A DNA stretch of 64,000 nt from JAJEAD01 sp964420925 (GCA_964420925.1 CAYQVB010000145.1:1-64000), one strand, 5' to 3'. Positions 1-9,215 are shown, counted from the stretch's first letter. The notes: a model not told the origin generated them from the letters alone. A program made the numbers and translations.

Positions 1-145
1 GCCGAGGCGCCGCGATAGCGGGGTGAACGGACCGAGAGACGCTGAAGGCATAGCCGACACTATGTCGAAGCGGCTCGAGGGAGTACGCCCCGCTAGCGTG
101 AGCGGTTCGGCGTCCGCAGCAGGAAATCGGTGACAGATGCGGGCT
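1..145. repeat. Truncated copy of the hairpin/TIR element
   Basis: Positions 62-145 align without gaps to 48331-48414 (68 of 84 bases identical by eye). The outer end, 127-145, matches 16 of 19 bases of the terminal inverted repeat of the complete copy. A hairpin is kept: ACGCC (85-89) pairs with GGCGT (109-113), and CCGCT (90-94) pairs with AGCGG (101-105). The inner stem is different in sequence in the other copy but still pairs. The outer end overlaps the fhs stop codon. Bases 1-61 show no clear similarity to the other copy, so the element is either divergent or cut off by the window edge. Confidence 0.6.
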
Positions 146-1916
146 AGAAAAGCCCCGTGACCCGTCCGGTCTCGGTATCGACGTCGATGCGCCGGTAGGC
201 AGGATCCGAGCCGGTGCCGGGCATGAGGGAGATGCCGCCCGCGACCGGGCAGATGAAGCGCGCGCCGCCGTAGATCAGGAAATCCCGGATCGGGAGCACC
301 CAGTCCTTCGGCACGCCCTTTCGGGCCGGGTCGTGAGAGAGCGAGAGATGGGTCTTCACCATCATGGTGGCGTAGTCGTTGAACTTGGGGTCGCTCTCGA
401 AGCGTTCCGCCTTCGCGGTGGCCTCGGCCGAGTAGCTCACGCCGCTCGCGCCGTAGACCTCCTTCGCGATGCGCTCCACCCGATGGCGGAGCGGCAGGTC
501 CATCTCGTAGAGATACCGGAAGTCCGCCTCCTCCTCGCAGGCATCGAGCACCGCATCGGCGAGGTCGAGCGCACCCTCGCCGCCGTGCCGCCAGTGCTCG
601 GACACCGCGACCCGGGCGCCCGCCTCCTCGCACAGGCGCACCACCAGAGCGGTCTCGGCCGGCGTGTCGCTGTGGAAGGCGTTGATGCACACCACCGGGT
701 TGATGCCCGCCTTCTTGACGGTGTCGATGTGGTGCAGGAGGTTGGCGGCGCCGTCCTCGAGCCAGGCGAGGTTCTCCTCGGAGTACTCCGCCGGGATGGG
801 GCGCCCGGGCACCACCGGCGGCGCCCCGGCGTTGACGCCGTGGTGCTTGAGCGCCCGGATCGTCGCGGTGATCACGGAGACGTTGGGGACGTTGCCCGAG
901 TAGCGGCACTTGACGTTCCAGAACTTCTCGAAGCCGATGTCGGCCCCGAAGCCGGACTCGGTGATGTGGTAGTCGGCGAGCTTGAGCGCGACCTTGTCGG
1001 CGACGATGGAGGACTGTCCGACCGCGATGTTGGCGAAGGGTCCGGCATGCACGAAGCAGGGCTGGCCTTCGATGGACTGGAGCAGGTTCGGGTTGACGGC
1101 GTCGCGCATCCACGCGGTCATCGCGCCCGCCACTTCGAGGTCCTCGGTGGTGACCGGGTTGCCCTGCTTGTCGTAGGCGACCACGATTTCCCCCATGCGC
1201 CGGCGGAAGTCCGCGAGGTCGCTGAAGATCGAGAGGATCGCCATCACCTCCGAGGACACCGCGATGTTGAAGCGCGACGGCATCATGAACCCGTCCTGCT
1301 TGCCCCCGATGCCGATGATGATGTTGCGCAGGGCCTGAGCGCAGAAGTCGATCACCCAGCCCATCTCCACCCGGTTCGGGTCGATGTCGAGGCGCCGCAG
1401 GTTTCGTTTCGCGAGCCCTGCGTCGCTGTAGTTGAACTCGTGCTGCATGCGCGCGGTGAGTGCCACCATGCCGAGGTTGTGGGCATTGATGAGGGCGTTG
1501 ATGTCGCCGGTGAGCCCGAGGGAGAACTCGGTGAGCGGAATGCACTGCGAGAGGCCACCACCCGCCGCCGAGCCCTTGATGTTGAAGGTGGGTCCGCCGG
1601 AGGGTTGTCGGATGCAGGCGGAGACATTGCGGCCACGCTTTCCGATCCCCTGCAGCAGCCCCATGGTGGTGGTCGATTTGCCTTCGCCCAGCGGCGTGGG
1701 GTTGATCGCGGTGACCTCGATGAACTTGCCGTCCGGCCGCCCCTCGAGGCGCCGCAGCACGCGCGCGTAGTCGACCTTGGCGATGTGCCGTCCGTACGGG
1801 ATCAGCTCGTCGCCCTCGATGCCCAGCTCCTCCGCGAGCTGCTCGGCCGGCTTCATGCCGGCTTCGGCCGCCTGCGCGATCTCCCAGTCGGCGTGCAAGG
1901 TGGGATCCAATGGCAT
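144..1916 (-). CDS. fhs: Formate-tetrahydrofolate ligase
   Basis: This enzyme makes 10-formyl-THF from formate, ATP and tetrahydrofolate in the cytoplasm. The 590-residue protein is slightly longer than the usual 555-560. It carries the P-loop-like stretch TPLGEGKSTTTMGL near residue 75 and the family sequences SGGPTFNIKGSAAGGG and GAPPVVPGRPIP. I chose the ATG at 1916 because AAGGAG lies just upstream; a longer open frame reaching 2084 has no family similarity at its N-terminus. It sits 50 bp after the amidotransferase gene on the same strand. The stop codon TAG lies in the end of a repeat element. The gene fits the one-carbon theme of the right half of the window (FolD, MetF, sarcosine oxidase). 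Confidence 0.96.
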   Translation of the reverse strand: MPLDPTLHADWEIAQAAEAGMKPAEQLAEELGIEGDELIPYGRHIAKVDYARVLRRLEGRPDGKFIEVTAINPTPLGEGKSTTTMGLLQGIGKRGRNVSACIRQPSGGPTFNIKGSAAGGGLSQCIPLTEFSLGLTGDINALINAHNLGMVALTARMQHEFNYSDAGLAKRNLRRLDIDPNRVEMGWVIDFCAQALRNIIIGIGGKQDGFMMPSRFNIAVSSEVMAILSIFSDLADFRRRMGEIVVAYDKQGNPVTTEDLEVAGAMTAWMRDAVNPNLLQSIEGQPCFVHAGPFANIAVGQSSIVADKVALKLADYHITESGFGADIGFEKFWNVKCRYSGNVPNVSVITATIRALKHHGVNAGAPPVVPGRPIPAEYSEENLAWLEDGAANLLHHIDTVKKAGINPVVCINAFHSDTPAETALVVRLCEEAGARVAVSEHWRHGGEGALDLADAVLDACEEEADFRYLYEMDLPLRHRVERIAKEVYGASGVSYSAEATAKAERFESDPKFNDYATMMVKTHLSLSHDPARKGVPKDWVLPIRDFLIYGGARFICPVAGGISLMPGTGSDPAYRRIDVDTETGRVTGLF

Positions 1917-1966
1917 GGCTGTCTCCTTGGATGAGGGTCCCGGCCGCGCCGGGCTGAAGGACCGGC

Positions 1967-2725
1967 TCACGCCGCCGTGGCGGTCACCGCCGGAGCGCTG
2001 GACACCGCCGGCCTCCCGAGCTGCGACAGGATGTAACGGTCCAGGAAGCGGGCCGACCACGCCGCGACCGCGGCGTCGTAGCACTCCGCGTCGGCGAGCT
2101 GGCGTTCGTGGGAGTGTGCGCCGAGGTCGGTGCGCAGGTGCTCGCCCGGCTCCGACCAGGAGCGGACCGCTCGGCTGTCCACCTCGGGATGGAACTGCAG
2201 CCCGTAGGCGTGCTCCCCGTAGCGGAAGGCCTGGTTCGGGAATGTCTCACCGCGGGCGAGAAGCTCCCCGCCCGGCGGGATCTCGAAGCCTTCCGTGTGC
2301 CACTGGTAGACGAAGAGCTTCGAGGGGAACATGCCGGCGCCGGCCGGAGTCGGACAGATGCACCGGTACCCCACCTCGTGCCTGCTTTCCGGATGCGGCT
2401 GGACCCGGCCCCCGAGGGCACGGGCGAGCAATTGCGCGCCGAGGCAGAGCCCGAGGAAGAGGCCGCCGCCTTCCACCCACGAGCGGATCCACGCCCGCTC
2501 CGTGCGCAGCCAGGGCGTGTCGTCGTTCGCGCTCTGGGGTCCACCGTAGACCACCACGAGGTCGTAGCCGCCGTCATCGGCCGGTAGGCGGTCTCCGTCC
2601 GTGGGACACGCCCACGTGACGTGCACTCCGCGCTCGACGAGCTGGCGCTTGATCCTGTCTTCTCGGGAGCTCGAGTGCTTGACCAGCAAGGCCCGCCCCC
2701 GGCAACCCGGAATCTCTCCGCGCAT
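1967..2725 (-). CDS. Class I glutamine amidotransferase-like protein
   Basis: A 252-residue stand-alone glutaminase-fold protein. The nucleophile elbow GLCLGAQ (catalytic Cys near residue 105) and the QFHPE motif carrying the catalytic His are both present, and VVVYGGPQSAND matches the oxyanion strand of GMP-synthase-type amidotransferases. Such stand-alone members often transfer ammonia to, or hydrolyse, gamma-glutamyl compounds; the substrate here is unknown. ATG at 2725 is preferred over a longer frame starting at 2794, whose first residues are Arg-rich and unlike the family. It lies between an EamA transporter gene and fhs, all on the minus strand, and may be cotranscribed with fhs. Confidence 0.85.
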   Translation of the reverse strand: MRGEIPGCRGRALLVKHSSSREDRIKRQLVERGVHVTWACPTDGDRLPADDGGYDLVVVYGGPQSANDDTPWLRTERAWIRSWVEGGGLFLGLCLGAQLLARALGGRVQPHPESRHEVGYRCICPTPAGAGMFPSKLFVYQWHTEGFEIPPGGELLARGETFPNQAFRYGEHAYGLQFHPEVDSRAVRSWSEPGEHLRTDLGAHSHERQLADAECYDAAVAAWSARFLDRYILSQLGRPAVSSAPAVTATAA

Positions 2726-2902
2726 ACCTATCTGTTGCGTCGCCGCCCTCCTCGGGCGGCGCGCTAGCTTGAAGGGTGAAAGGCGGAAAAACAAGGCCGG
2801 CTGCCCGGCGCGCCCGGGCTGCCGCAGTCTCGCCGAATCCCGACCGGCGTAACCCTCGGCCCGGAGCTTCGCGGGCTTCGTCCCCGCCTGAGCGCACCCA
2901 CC

Positions 2903-3871
2903 CTACCGACGAGCTTCGGGGTCCGTGGCCCCGCGGACGCTTTCCGTCGCGCGCCGTGCACGCGCGAGGACCGTCTCGCGGTGCACCACGTAGAGACCGC
3001 TGCCACAGATCAACGCCATCCCGGCGTAGGTGATCGCATCCGGCCAGTTGCCGAAGAACACCACCCCCCACAGGACCGCCATCGGCAACGCCACGTACTC
3101 GAAGGGGGCGAGCACCGCGGGTTGCGAGATTCTGTATGCCTGCGACATCAGGTAGCCCGCGAACCCGTTGAACACCCCGATGGCGAGGAACAACGCGGCG
3201 TCGCCGAGCGAAGGAAGCGTCCAGGCACGCAGCAGGAAGGCGAGGCTCGCATCGTCCTCCGGAGCAAAGCGCCCGTCCCCCGCCACGAGGCCGATGGCCA
3301 CGCTGGTGGCGATGAAGCCCGCCTGCGCGTAGAAGGCGATGGTGGAGGCCCGTTCGGTCGTGCCGAGCCGGCGGGTGATGATCTGCATGAGCGCATACGC
3401 CGCGGCCGAGAAGATCGGGAGCAGGGCGATCAGCCGCAGGACGCCCTCGCCGGGACGCAGCATCACGATCATTCCCGCGAGCCCGATGCACATGGCCGCC
3501 CAGCGGCGTGGGCCGACGGTCTCGCGCAACACGAGCGCGGAGAGCGCGGTGATCAGCAGGGGGGCAACGAAGAAGAGCGAGGTGGCCTCGGCGATGGTCA
3601 TCGCCGCGAGAGCCAGGTAGAACGAGCTGTTGGCGAAGACCAGGAGCGCGCAGCGTACCAGTTGCAGACCGAGACGGCGCGTGCGCAACAGGTGGATCCC
3701 GCCTTCGAAGCGCATCACGAAGAGTATGATCACGATCGCGCTGGCAGCGCGCACCAGGACGATTTCGTGCAGGGGATAGTCGCCGCTCAGCCACTTGATG
3801 AGCGCGTCCTGCAGGACGAACAGGGTGACCGCCCCGACGATGCAGGCTATCCCCGGTATCCTGTGGTCCAC
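2903..3871 (-). CDS. EamA/DMT-family transporter
   Basis: A 322-residue integral membrane protein with about ten hydrophobic segments and two EamA repeats, typical of the drug/metabolite transporter superfamily. It begins at a GTG (3871) with GGGGAGG upstream, so the protein starts (M)DHRIPGIACIVGAVTLF, which enters the first membrane helix as expected. Longer upstream frame sequence is not membrane-like. The substrate cannot be told; family members export amino acids or other metabolites. The C-terminus is a short basic cytoplasmic tail. It lies upstream of the amidotransferase and fhs on the same strand, with a 177-bp gap, so operon membership is uncertain. Confidence 0.88.
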   Translation of the reverse strand: MDHRIPGIACIVGAVTLFVLQDALIKWLSGDYPLHEIVLVRAASAIVIILFVMRFEGGIHLLRTRRLGLQLVRCALLVFANSSFYLALAAMTIAEATSLFFVAPLLITALSALVLRETVGPRRWAAMCIGLAGMIVMLRPGEGVLRLIALLPIFSAAAYALMQIITRRLGTTERASTIAFYAQAGFIATSVAIGLVAGDGRFAPEDDASLAFLLRAWTLPSLGDAALFLAIGVFNGFAGYLMSQAYRISQPAVLAPFEYVALPMAVLWGVVFFGNWPDAITYAGMALICGSGLYVVHRETVLARARRATESVRGATDPEARR

Positions 3872-4281
3872 GTTCGCGGAACCTCCCCGTCGGGAAAAAA
3901 AGCAGGGGTCAACGCGCCGCTCTCTCCCTGCTCCGACGCTACCGGCAACGAATGCGGGCTGGCGAGGGATCGGAGGCCGAGGTGCCTCGATGGCAGGCGT
4001 CCCGGAGCGTGCAGGATCAGGATGGACCGTCCGCCGTCTCGACGCCAGTGCATTCGCATGTACTTCGTGCGCAGATGGAAGGGTCTGATGCAGGCCGCCT
4101 GATTGCGTCCGAAGCGACGAGCAGATGACGTGTCCCGGTCCCGGCACGGCGCAAGAGGTGACGGTTTCGCCGTGGCTCTTCCATGCACCGGGTACGAAGA
4201 TTTTCGGCGCGGGCAGGCGAAGTCGAAACGAATCCATGAAGTGCGAACACCGGCTGCGGGAGGCGCGCTATATTCCGGCCG
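3872..4281. other. Divergent intergenic region, EamA gene / boxC
   Basis: 410 bp between a minus-strand transporter gene and plus-strand boxC, so promoters for both should lie here; no convincing -35/-10 pair stands out. Bases 3944-3960 (ending ACGAATGCGGGCT) match 15 of 17 bases of the terminal repeat of the element at 48124-48414, but there is no similarity beyond that. No credible gene is present. Confidence 0.4.
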
Positions 4282-5928
4282 GTGATCGACGTCCGCACCC
4301 ATCCCGATCGCTACCGCCACTGGCGCCTGCGCATCGAGGGCCGCATTGCCACCCTGCTTCTCGATGTCGACGAGTCGGGCGGCCTCGACCCGGGATACGC
4401 CCTCAAGCTCAACTCCTACGACCTCGGAGTCGACATCGAGCTCGCCGATGCGGTGCAGCGGCTGCGCTTCGAGCACCCCGAGGTGGCGGCGGTGGTCATC
4501 CGCTCCGCGAAGGAGCGGGTATTCTGCGCGGGCGCGAACATCCGCATGCTGGGCGCGGCCACCCACGCCGACAAGGTCGCCTTCTGCAGGTTCACCAACG
4601 AGACCCGCTGCGCGATCGAGGACGCGAGCGCGCACTCGGGGCAGCGCTACCTGTGCGCGATCCGCGGGAGCGCGGCGGGTGGCGGCTACGAGCTCGCGCT
4701 CGCCACGGACTGGATCCTGCTCGCCGACGACGGGGCGAGCACGGTGTCGCTCCCCGAGGTGCCCGCCCTCGGGGTGCTGCCGGGAACCGGGGGCCTGGTG
4801 CGCGTGGTCGACAAGCGCAAGGTGCGCCGGGACCGTGCCGACTTCTTCTCGACCACCGAGGAAGGGGTGCGGGGCGCACGGGCGCTCGAATGGGGACTGG
4901 TGGACGAGATCGCACCCGCGTCGCGCTTCGACGCGGCGGTGGAACATCGCGCCCGGGCCCTCGTGGCGGCGAGCGACCGTCCAGCGGAGGCGCGCGGGAT
5001 CCGCCTCGGGCCGATCGAGCGCCGCATCGAAGGCGGGCGCATCGCGTACGCGCACCTCGAAGCGGACCTGGAACGGGAGAAGCGCGCCTGCCGGATCCTG
5101 ATTCGCGGCCCGGACCGGCCGCCGCCCGACGGCATCGAGGCGCTCGTCGAGGCGGGCGACGCCCTCTGGCCGCTCGCGCTCGCCCGCGAGCTCGAGGACC
5201 TCGTCCTGCACCTGCGCCACAACGAGGCCGAGATCGGCACCCTGGTGCTCTCGAGCCACGGCGGGCTCGATGCCGCCGCCGCGCACGACGCCTTCCTCTT
5301 CGAGCACCGAAGCCACTGGCTCGCCCGCGAGATCCTGCTCTACTGGCGACGCCTGCTGAAGCGCATGGAGCTCACGTCCCGCAGCTTCATCGCGCTCGTG
5401 GAGCCTGAGAGCTGCTTTGCCGGCTTCCTGCTCGAAACCGTGCTCGCCGCCGACCGCAGCTACATGCTGGACGGCGCCCGGGAAGACGACACCGAGCCGG
5501 CGCGGCTGCGCGTGGGCGAATCCAACTTCGAATGCTTCCGCGGCCTCAACGGGCTCTCCCGCCTCGCTTCGCGCTGTCTCGACGACGAGGCGGCGCTTCG
5601 CGATGCGCACCGTCGGATCGGCGTCGATCTCGAAGCGGCGGAGGCGGAAGCGCAGCGCCTCGTCACCTTCATTCCGGATGAGATCGACTGGGAGGACGAA
5701 GTGCGCATCGCGCTCGAGGAGCGCGCGAGCTTCTCCCCCGACGCGCTCACCGGCATGGAGGCGAGCCTTCGCTGTCCCGGGCCGGAGACGATGGAGTCGC
5801 GCATCTTCGGGCGGCTCAGCGCGTGGCAGAACTGGATCTTCCAGCGCCCCAACGCGGTGGGCGAGCGCGGCGCCCTCACCCTCTACGGCAGCGGCACGCG
5901 CGCCGATTTCGATCGGGGTCGCGTCTGA
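4282..5928 (+). CDS. boxC: Benzoyl-CoA-dihydrodiol lyase (2,3-epoxybenzoyl-CoA dihydrolase)
   Basis: Third enzyme of the aerobic box pathway. It opens the ring of 2,3-epoxybenzoyl-CoA to 3,4-dehydroadipyl-CoA semialdehyde and formate. The 548-residue length and crotonase-like N-terminal half fit BoxC: VFCAGANIRMLG near residue 80 and SAAGGGYELALATDW near 130 are its CoA/oxyanion-hole motifs, followed by the long BoxC-specific C-terminal part. It starts at a GTG with only a weak ribosome site. Its partners boxB and benzoate-CoA ligase lie about 12.5 kb downstream on the same strand, separated by a block of minus-strand genes. The last 46 bp overlap the 3' end of the convergent MFS gene. Confidence 0.93.
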   Translation: MIDVRTHPDRYRHWRLRIEGRIATLLLDVDESGGLDPGYALKLNSYDLGVDIELADAVQRLRFEHPEVAAVVIRSAKERVFCAGANIRMLGAATHADKVAFCRFTNETRCAIEDASAHSGQRYLCAIRGSAAGGGYELALATDWILLADDGASTVSLPEVPALGVLPGTGGLVRVVDKRKVRRDRADFFSTTEEGVRGARALEWGLVDEIAPASRFDAAVEHRARALVAASDRPAEARGIRLGPIERRIEGGRIAYAHLEADLEREKRACRILIRGPDRPPPDGIEALVEAGDALWPLALARELEDLVLHLRHNEAEIGTLVLSSHGGLDAAAAHDAFLFEHRSHWLAREILLYWRRLLKRMELTSRSFIALVEPESCFAGFLLETVLAADRSYMLDGAREDDTEPARLRVGESNFECFRGLNGLSRLASRCLDDEAALRDAHRRIGVDLEAAEAEAQRLVTFIPDEIDWEDEVRIALEERASFSPDALTGMEASLRCPGPETMESRIFGRLSAWQNWIFQRPNAVGERGALTLYGSGTRADFDRGRV

Positions 5929-7169
5929 GCGGGCGACATGGCGCCGCGGCGCAGGGCCGGCAGGCGCCACAGGCAGAGCGCGCAGCACGCCAGCCCTTCG
6001 ATGGCTATCACCCGGATGGCGACATCGGCGCCAAGCCACTCCGCCAGCGCTCCAGTGTGCAGGATGCCGAGCGGTCCGACGCCGATGCACACCACCAGCA
6101 GGCCCATGATACGGCCGCGCAGGTGAGCGGGGGTCGCGAGAAAGGTGATCGTGGCCTGCATGGCGGCGAATCCGGCCTCGCCGATCCCGCCCAGGAAGAG
6201 CACCACGAGGCACGCGGTGTACCACGGCAGGGTGGAGAAGACGAGGATTGCACACAGCAGGCTGATGGTGCCGGCGACGAAGAAGCGCATGTACCAGGCG
6301 GGGCGCGCGAACACCGTCAGCAGCAGGAGGCCGAGGAACGAGCCCGCTCCCTGCATCGAGCTCAGGATACCGACCAGTTCCGGTCCGACCATGAGCTTGG
6401 ACGCTCCGATCACCGGCAGCATGGACAAGTAGGAGAATCCGAAGAAGTTGATGGTGATGGTGACGAGCAGGACGCCCGCCACCGGCTCGATGGCTCGGGC
6501 GTGCCGAAATCCTTCGATCAACGAGGCCAGGAAGCCGGGCCGCTCGGGCGACGCCGGCATCGCTCGCGATTCAGGCGACCGCACCCCGGCGACGAGGGCA
6601 AACGCGGCCGACATGAACACGATCGCGAGCAGGTAGAAGGCGTGGAGCCCGAAGTCGCGCATCAGGAACCCGCTCGTCAAGGGACCCAGCGACAGGGTGG
6701 CGGTCCCGATGGCGATGTCGAAGCTGAGCGCGGTAGCTGCGCGCCGCGCACCGGCCATCTCCCCGAGAAGCGTCTTTCTCACCGGGTACTCGGTGGTCCA
6801 CAGCAGACCGCTCGCAAGGGTGCCGGCCGCGACGTGCCACAGCTCGAGCCGGCCGCTCAGGGCGAGAAAGGCGAGCACGCCCAGGAGTGCGCAGTAGATC
6901 CCGATCCCGACCAGCAGCAGGCGGCGCCGGTCGATGCGCTCCGCGAGGCCGCCGACGAGCGCTCCGAACAGAGCGCTGGGCACCCAGTTGCAGGCCGCGA
7001 CGACCGCTACGAGCAAGGCCGAAGCGGTCTCCGCCCAGGTGTAGATTCCGAGCGCGAGGATCTCGGTCCAGCGCACGATGCCGATGAGCAGGGCGGCGCC
7101 CCAGAGATTGGGAATCCCCCGGGTCCGCAGCAGGCGGCGGATCCGCAGCAGGCCGTGCAACGCGCGCAT
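5883..7169 (-). CDS. MFS transporter (DHA3/enterobactin-exporter-like)
   Basis: A 428-residue major facilitator with about 11-12 predicted membrane helices. The A-loop region GGLAERIDRRRLLLVG between helices 2 and 3 is typical, and the overall pattern is closest to MFS_3/EntS-like exporters. ATG at 7169 (MRALHGLLRIRRLL) places a basic segment before the first helix; the longer frame to 7259 adds a Pro-rich stretch unlike the family. It is the last gene of the long minus-strand block that begins with a solute-binding protein at 17.8 kb, and could export a product made by the enzymes upstream. The cargo is unknown. Confidence 0.85.
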   Translation of the reverse strand: MRALHGLLRIRRLLRTRGIPNLWGAALLIGIVRWTEILALGIYTWAETASALLVAVVAACNWVPSALFGALVGGLAERIDRRRLLLVGIGIYCALLGVLAFLALSGRLELWHVAAGTLASGLLWTTEYPVRKTLLGEMAGARRAATALSFDIAIGTATLSLGPLTSGFLMRDFGLHAFYLLAIVFMSAAFALVAGVRSPESRAMPASPERPGFLASLIEGFRHARAIEPVAGVLLVTITINFFGFSYLSMLPVIGASKLMVGPELVGILSSMQGAGSFLGLLLLTVFARPAWYMRFFVAGTISLLCAILVFSTLPWYTACLVVLFLGGIGEAGFAAMQATITFLATPAHLRGRIMGLLVVCIGVGPLGILHTGALAEWLGADVAIRVIAIEGLACCALCLWRLPALRRGAMSPAQTRPRSKSARVPLP

Positions 7170-7243
7170 GGGTGGGGATGATCCGGTGTTTCGATCCGAA
7201 GGATAGACGGCCGGTGCGGATGGCCGATGTCCCGGCTCCTCGT

Positions 7244-7271
7244 GGATGCCCGCCGTCACGGGAATGACGGC
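7244..7271. repeat. REP-like short palindrome
   Basis: GCCGTCA (7252-7258) and TGACGGC (7265-7271) form a perfect 7-bp inverted repeat with a 6-base loop, in the gap between the sterol-desaturase-family gene and the MFS gene. On the minus strand it reads CGTCATTCCCGTGACGGCGG, which resembles a dispersed palindromic repeat common in many proteobacteria. No T-run follows, so it does not look like an intrinsic terminator. Confidence 0.4.
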
Positions 7272-7317
7272 AGATGATGGCCAGAGGAGATTCCCTTTGG
7301 TGAAACTTGCGGGTCAG

Positions 7318-8346
7318 TCAGACAACCGCTTGTTCAGCCCGGTCCTTTTTCGATCGGGCCCGTTTCAGCCGCGCCTGTTTCAACCGGACCTGCGCCGCGT
7401 CGGAGCCGTCGTGAAGGGTCCCGAACATCTTGTCGAAGACGACCATTCCGTCGCCACTGTAGTTGCACTCGAAGTACTTGTGGTGGAGGTAGTGGTGGTA
7501 GTTGCCGAGGCGCACCGCCTTGTCGCCCTTGACGACGATCCGGTCAAAGCCGGCATGCCCCTTCGCCGGTGCGAGGGCCAGGTGCTGCAGGTAGAACAGG
7601 GCGTGAATCGGGTGCGAAGCGACCACGCAGAACAGGAGCACCCCGGAGAAGAAGATCAAGTGCTCGACGGGATGCATCGACAAACCCGACCACGGCCCGA
7701 CATCGACGTTGCGATGATGCCGGTAGTGGACGGACTCGTAGAGGGGTCGCCAGTGGAGCAGGCGGTGCGTCAGGTAGAAGTGGACGCCCTGAAACGTGGG
7801 AATGATCAGCAGCAGCGCCACGAACCACACCGGGTTCGTCTCCCAGTCGATGAAGGGAAGCAGGCCGTTGGCATAGGCCCACAGCATCACCACTTCGTAG
7901 GCCGTCCAGATCGGAACGGCGCCGGCCAGCGTCCAGAACATGTTCTCGTGGACCTGGTTTCCGAACAGGAAGCGGCTGCCGCTGGTCTCGAAGGGCCGGT
8001 CGGAGTACCTGAAATCCGTGCCCTGACCCTTGATGGTGTACAGGTAGAAGTGCCAGGCGCCGACATACAGGAACATCATCGCCAGGTTGCGGCCGAGAAT
8101 GAGCGCAATCCACCAGAGGTCGAAGCGCTCCATGCTGGCCAGGTCCGGCATCAGGAAGAACCACGTCGCCAGCGCCGTGGCCAGGTAGAGGCAGTTCCAC
8201 GGCCACAGGTAGCCGGGGAAGCCGAACAGCCACTTGAGCACCGCCAGCGGCTGCGGCGGCCACCGGTATGGCGCCTCCACCTCGATCACGTAGGGCGGCC
8301 GCCAGGCCCCGCGCTCGTCACGCATGTCGGAGACCGCGTCGGACAT
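7318..8346 (-). CDS. Sterol desaturase / fatty acid hydroxylase family protein
   Basis: A 342-residue membrane-bound di-iron oxygenase of the sterol desaturase/fatty acid hydroxylase superfamily. Histidine clusters are all present: HFYLTHRLLH, HYRHHRN, a central H residue set around SMHPVEH, and NYHHYLHHKYFE. Four or more hydrophobic segments surround them. The reaction would be O2-dependent hydroxylation or desaturation of a lipid-like or isoprenoid substrate; the substrate is not evident. Start chosen as ATG 8346; a GTG at 8361 is also possible and neither has a strong ribosome site. The C-terminus is Lys/Arg-rich. It follows the PhyH gene by 38 bp in the minus-strand block. Confidence 0.87.
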   Translation of the reverse strand: MSDAVSDMRDERGAWRPPYVIEVEAPYRWPPQPLAVLKWLFGFPGYLWPWNCLYLATALATWFFLMPDLASMERFDLWWIALILGRNLAMMFLYVGAWHFYLYTIKGQGTDFRYSDRPFETSGSRFLFGNQVHENMFWTLAGAVPIWTAYEVVMLWAYANGLLPFIDWETNPVWFVALLLIIPTFQGVHFYLTHRLLHWRPLYESVHYRHHRNVDVGPWSGLSMHPVEHLIFFSGVLLFCVVASHPIHALFYLQHLALAPAKGHAGFDRIVVKGDKAVRLGNYHHYLHHKYFECNYSGDGMVVFDKMFGTLHDGSDAAQVRLKQARLKRARSKKDRAEQAVV

Positions 8347-8384
8347 TTCGCAAGCATTCACTGGTGAGCGTGGGAGGGTGAGGT

Positions 8385-9215
8385 TCAGGCTACCGCCCGC
8401 TCGGCACCGTCGACGCGTCTCCCCTCCAGCAGGAACGGGTCCCCTTCGGGGAAGATGTCTCCTGCGCTTCGCAGGCCGGTTTGCGTGCCGCCGCGAAGGG
8501 CGGAGAAGTCGTTGGACCGTCTGTAGAGCGCCGGCGTGTATTGCATCACGTAGCTCCGTCTCGGCCGCTCCGTGGTATTCGGCGCGCTTCGGTGCAGGCT
8601 CAGGCTGGAGAAGCACACGATGCTGCCCGCCGGCACCTCCATCTCGACGCCCTGCTCGTCGCCGTCGTAGCCGACCCAGGACTCCGTCGCCTCGTCCCAG
8701 CGATGCGCGAGCAGCGCGCCGCCCCCGACGACCGACCAGGGAAGCAGCGAAAGTGCTCCGTTGGCATGGGTCACGTCATCCAGCGCCAGCCACAGCGAGA
8801 CATACGGGGGGTGCCGCTCGGCGCCTCCGCGGTAGACGTTGTAGCCGCTGTCCTGATGCCAGGGGAAGGTGCTGCTGGGCTCACGGAGCTTCACGACGAA
8901 CTGCTCGGTTTGCAGCCACGCGGTATCGCCTATCGTGGCTCTGCAAAGCGCCGCCGTCGTATCGTTGAACAGAACGCGACGAAGCTCCGGATACCGCGTG
9001 CGCGAACTCCTCAGGAAGTAGCGGCTGTCGAGGATGGAGATATTGTCGTGGCGCTTCTCACCCCGCTTGCGCAGGTCTCGCTCGAGCGCCGATCGCGCCC
9101 GGTCGCAGGCCGATCGCGCGATGTCGAGCAATTCGTCGTCCAGCGCACCTTCGATCACGAAGTAGCCTTCGGACCGGAACTGCTCTCGCTGCGCTGAAGT
9201 TACCGCGAAGGTCAT
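8385..9215 (-). CDS. Phytanoyl-CoA dioxygenase (PhyH) family protein
   Basis: A 276-residue Fe(II)/2-oxoglutarate-dependent oxygenase of the PhyH family. The facial triad is visible: H and D in FPWHQDSGY (near residue 118) and the distal His in SLSLHRSAPN, followed by the 2-oxoglutarate-binding Arg in RPRRSY. Substrates of bacterial relatives range from ectoine to secondary metabolites, so the substrate here is open. I prefer ATG 9215 to ATG 9221 because AGGAG is about eight bases from the former and only two from the latter. It lies 26 bp after the membrane desaturase gene, suggesting consecutive oxidation steps on one molecule. Confidence 0.9.
   Translation of the reverse strand: MTFAVTSAQREQFRSEGYFVIEGALDDELLDIARSACDRARSALERDLRKRGEKRHDNISILDSRYFLRSSRTRYPELRRVLFNDTTAALCRATIGDTAWLQTEQFVVKLREPSSTFPWHQDSGYNVYRGGAERHPPYVSLWLALDDVTHANGALSLLPWSVVGGGALLAHRWDEATESWVGYDGDEQGVEMEVPAGSIVCFSSLSLHRSAPNTTERPRRSYVMQYTPALYRRSNDFSALRGGTQTGLRSAGDIFPEGDPFLLEGRRVDGAERAVA

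Noticed and set aside
333..1934. Long open frame on the plus strand opposite fhs
   Set aside because: It mirrors a strongly conserved gene on the other strand, has no recognisable domain, and is expected from high GC at third codon positions. The same applies to other long frames opposite known genes.
3847..6255. 802-codon minus-strand frame crossing boxC
   Set aside because: Its middle is antisense to boxC and its start is antisense or shifted relative to the MFS gene; composition is Arg/Ala/Pro-rich with no family match.
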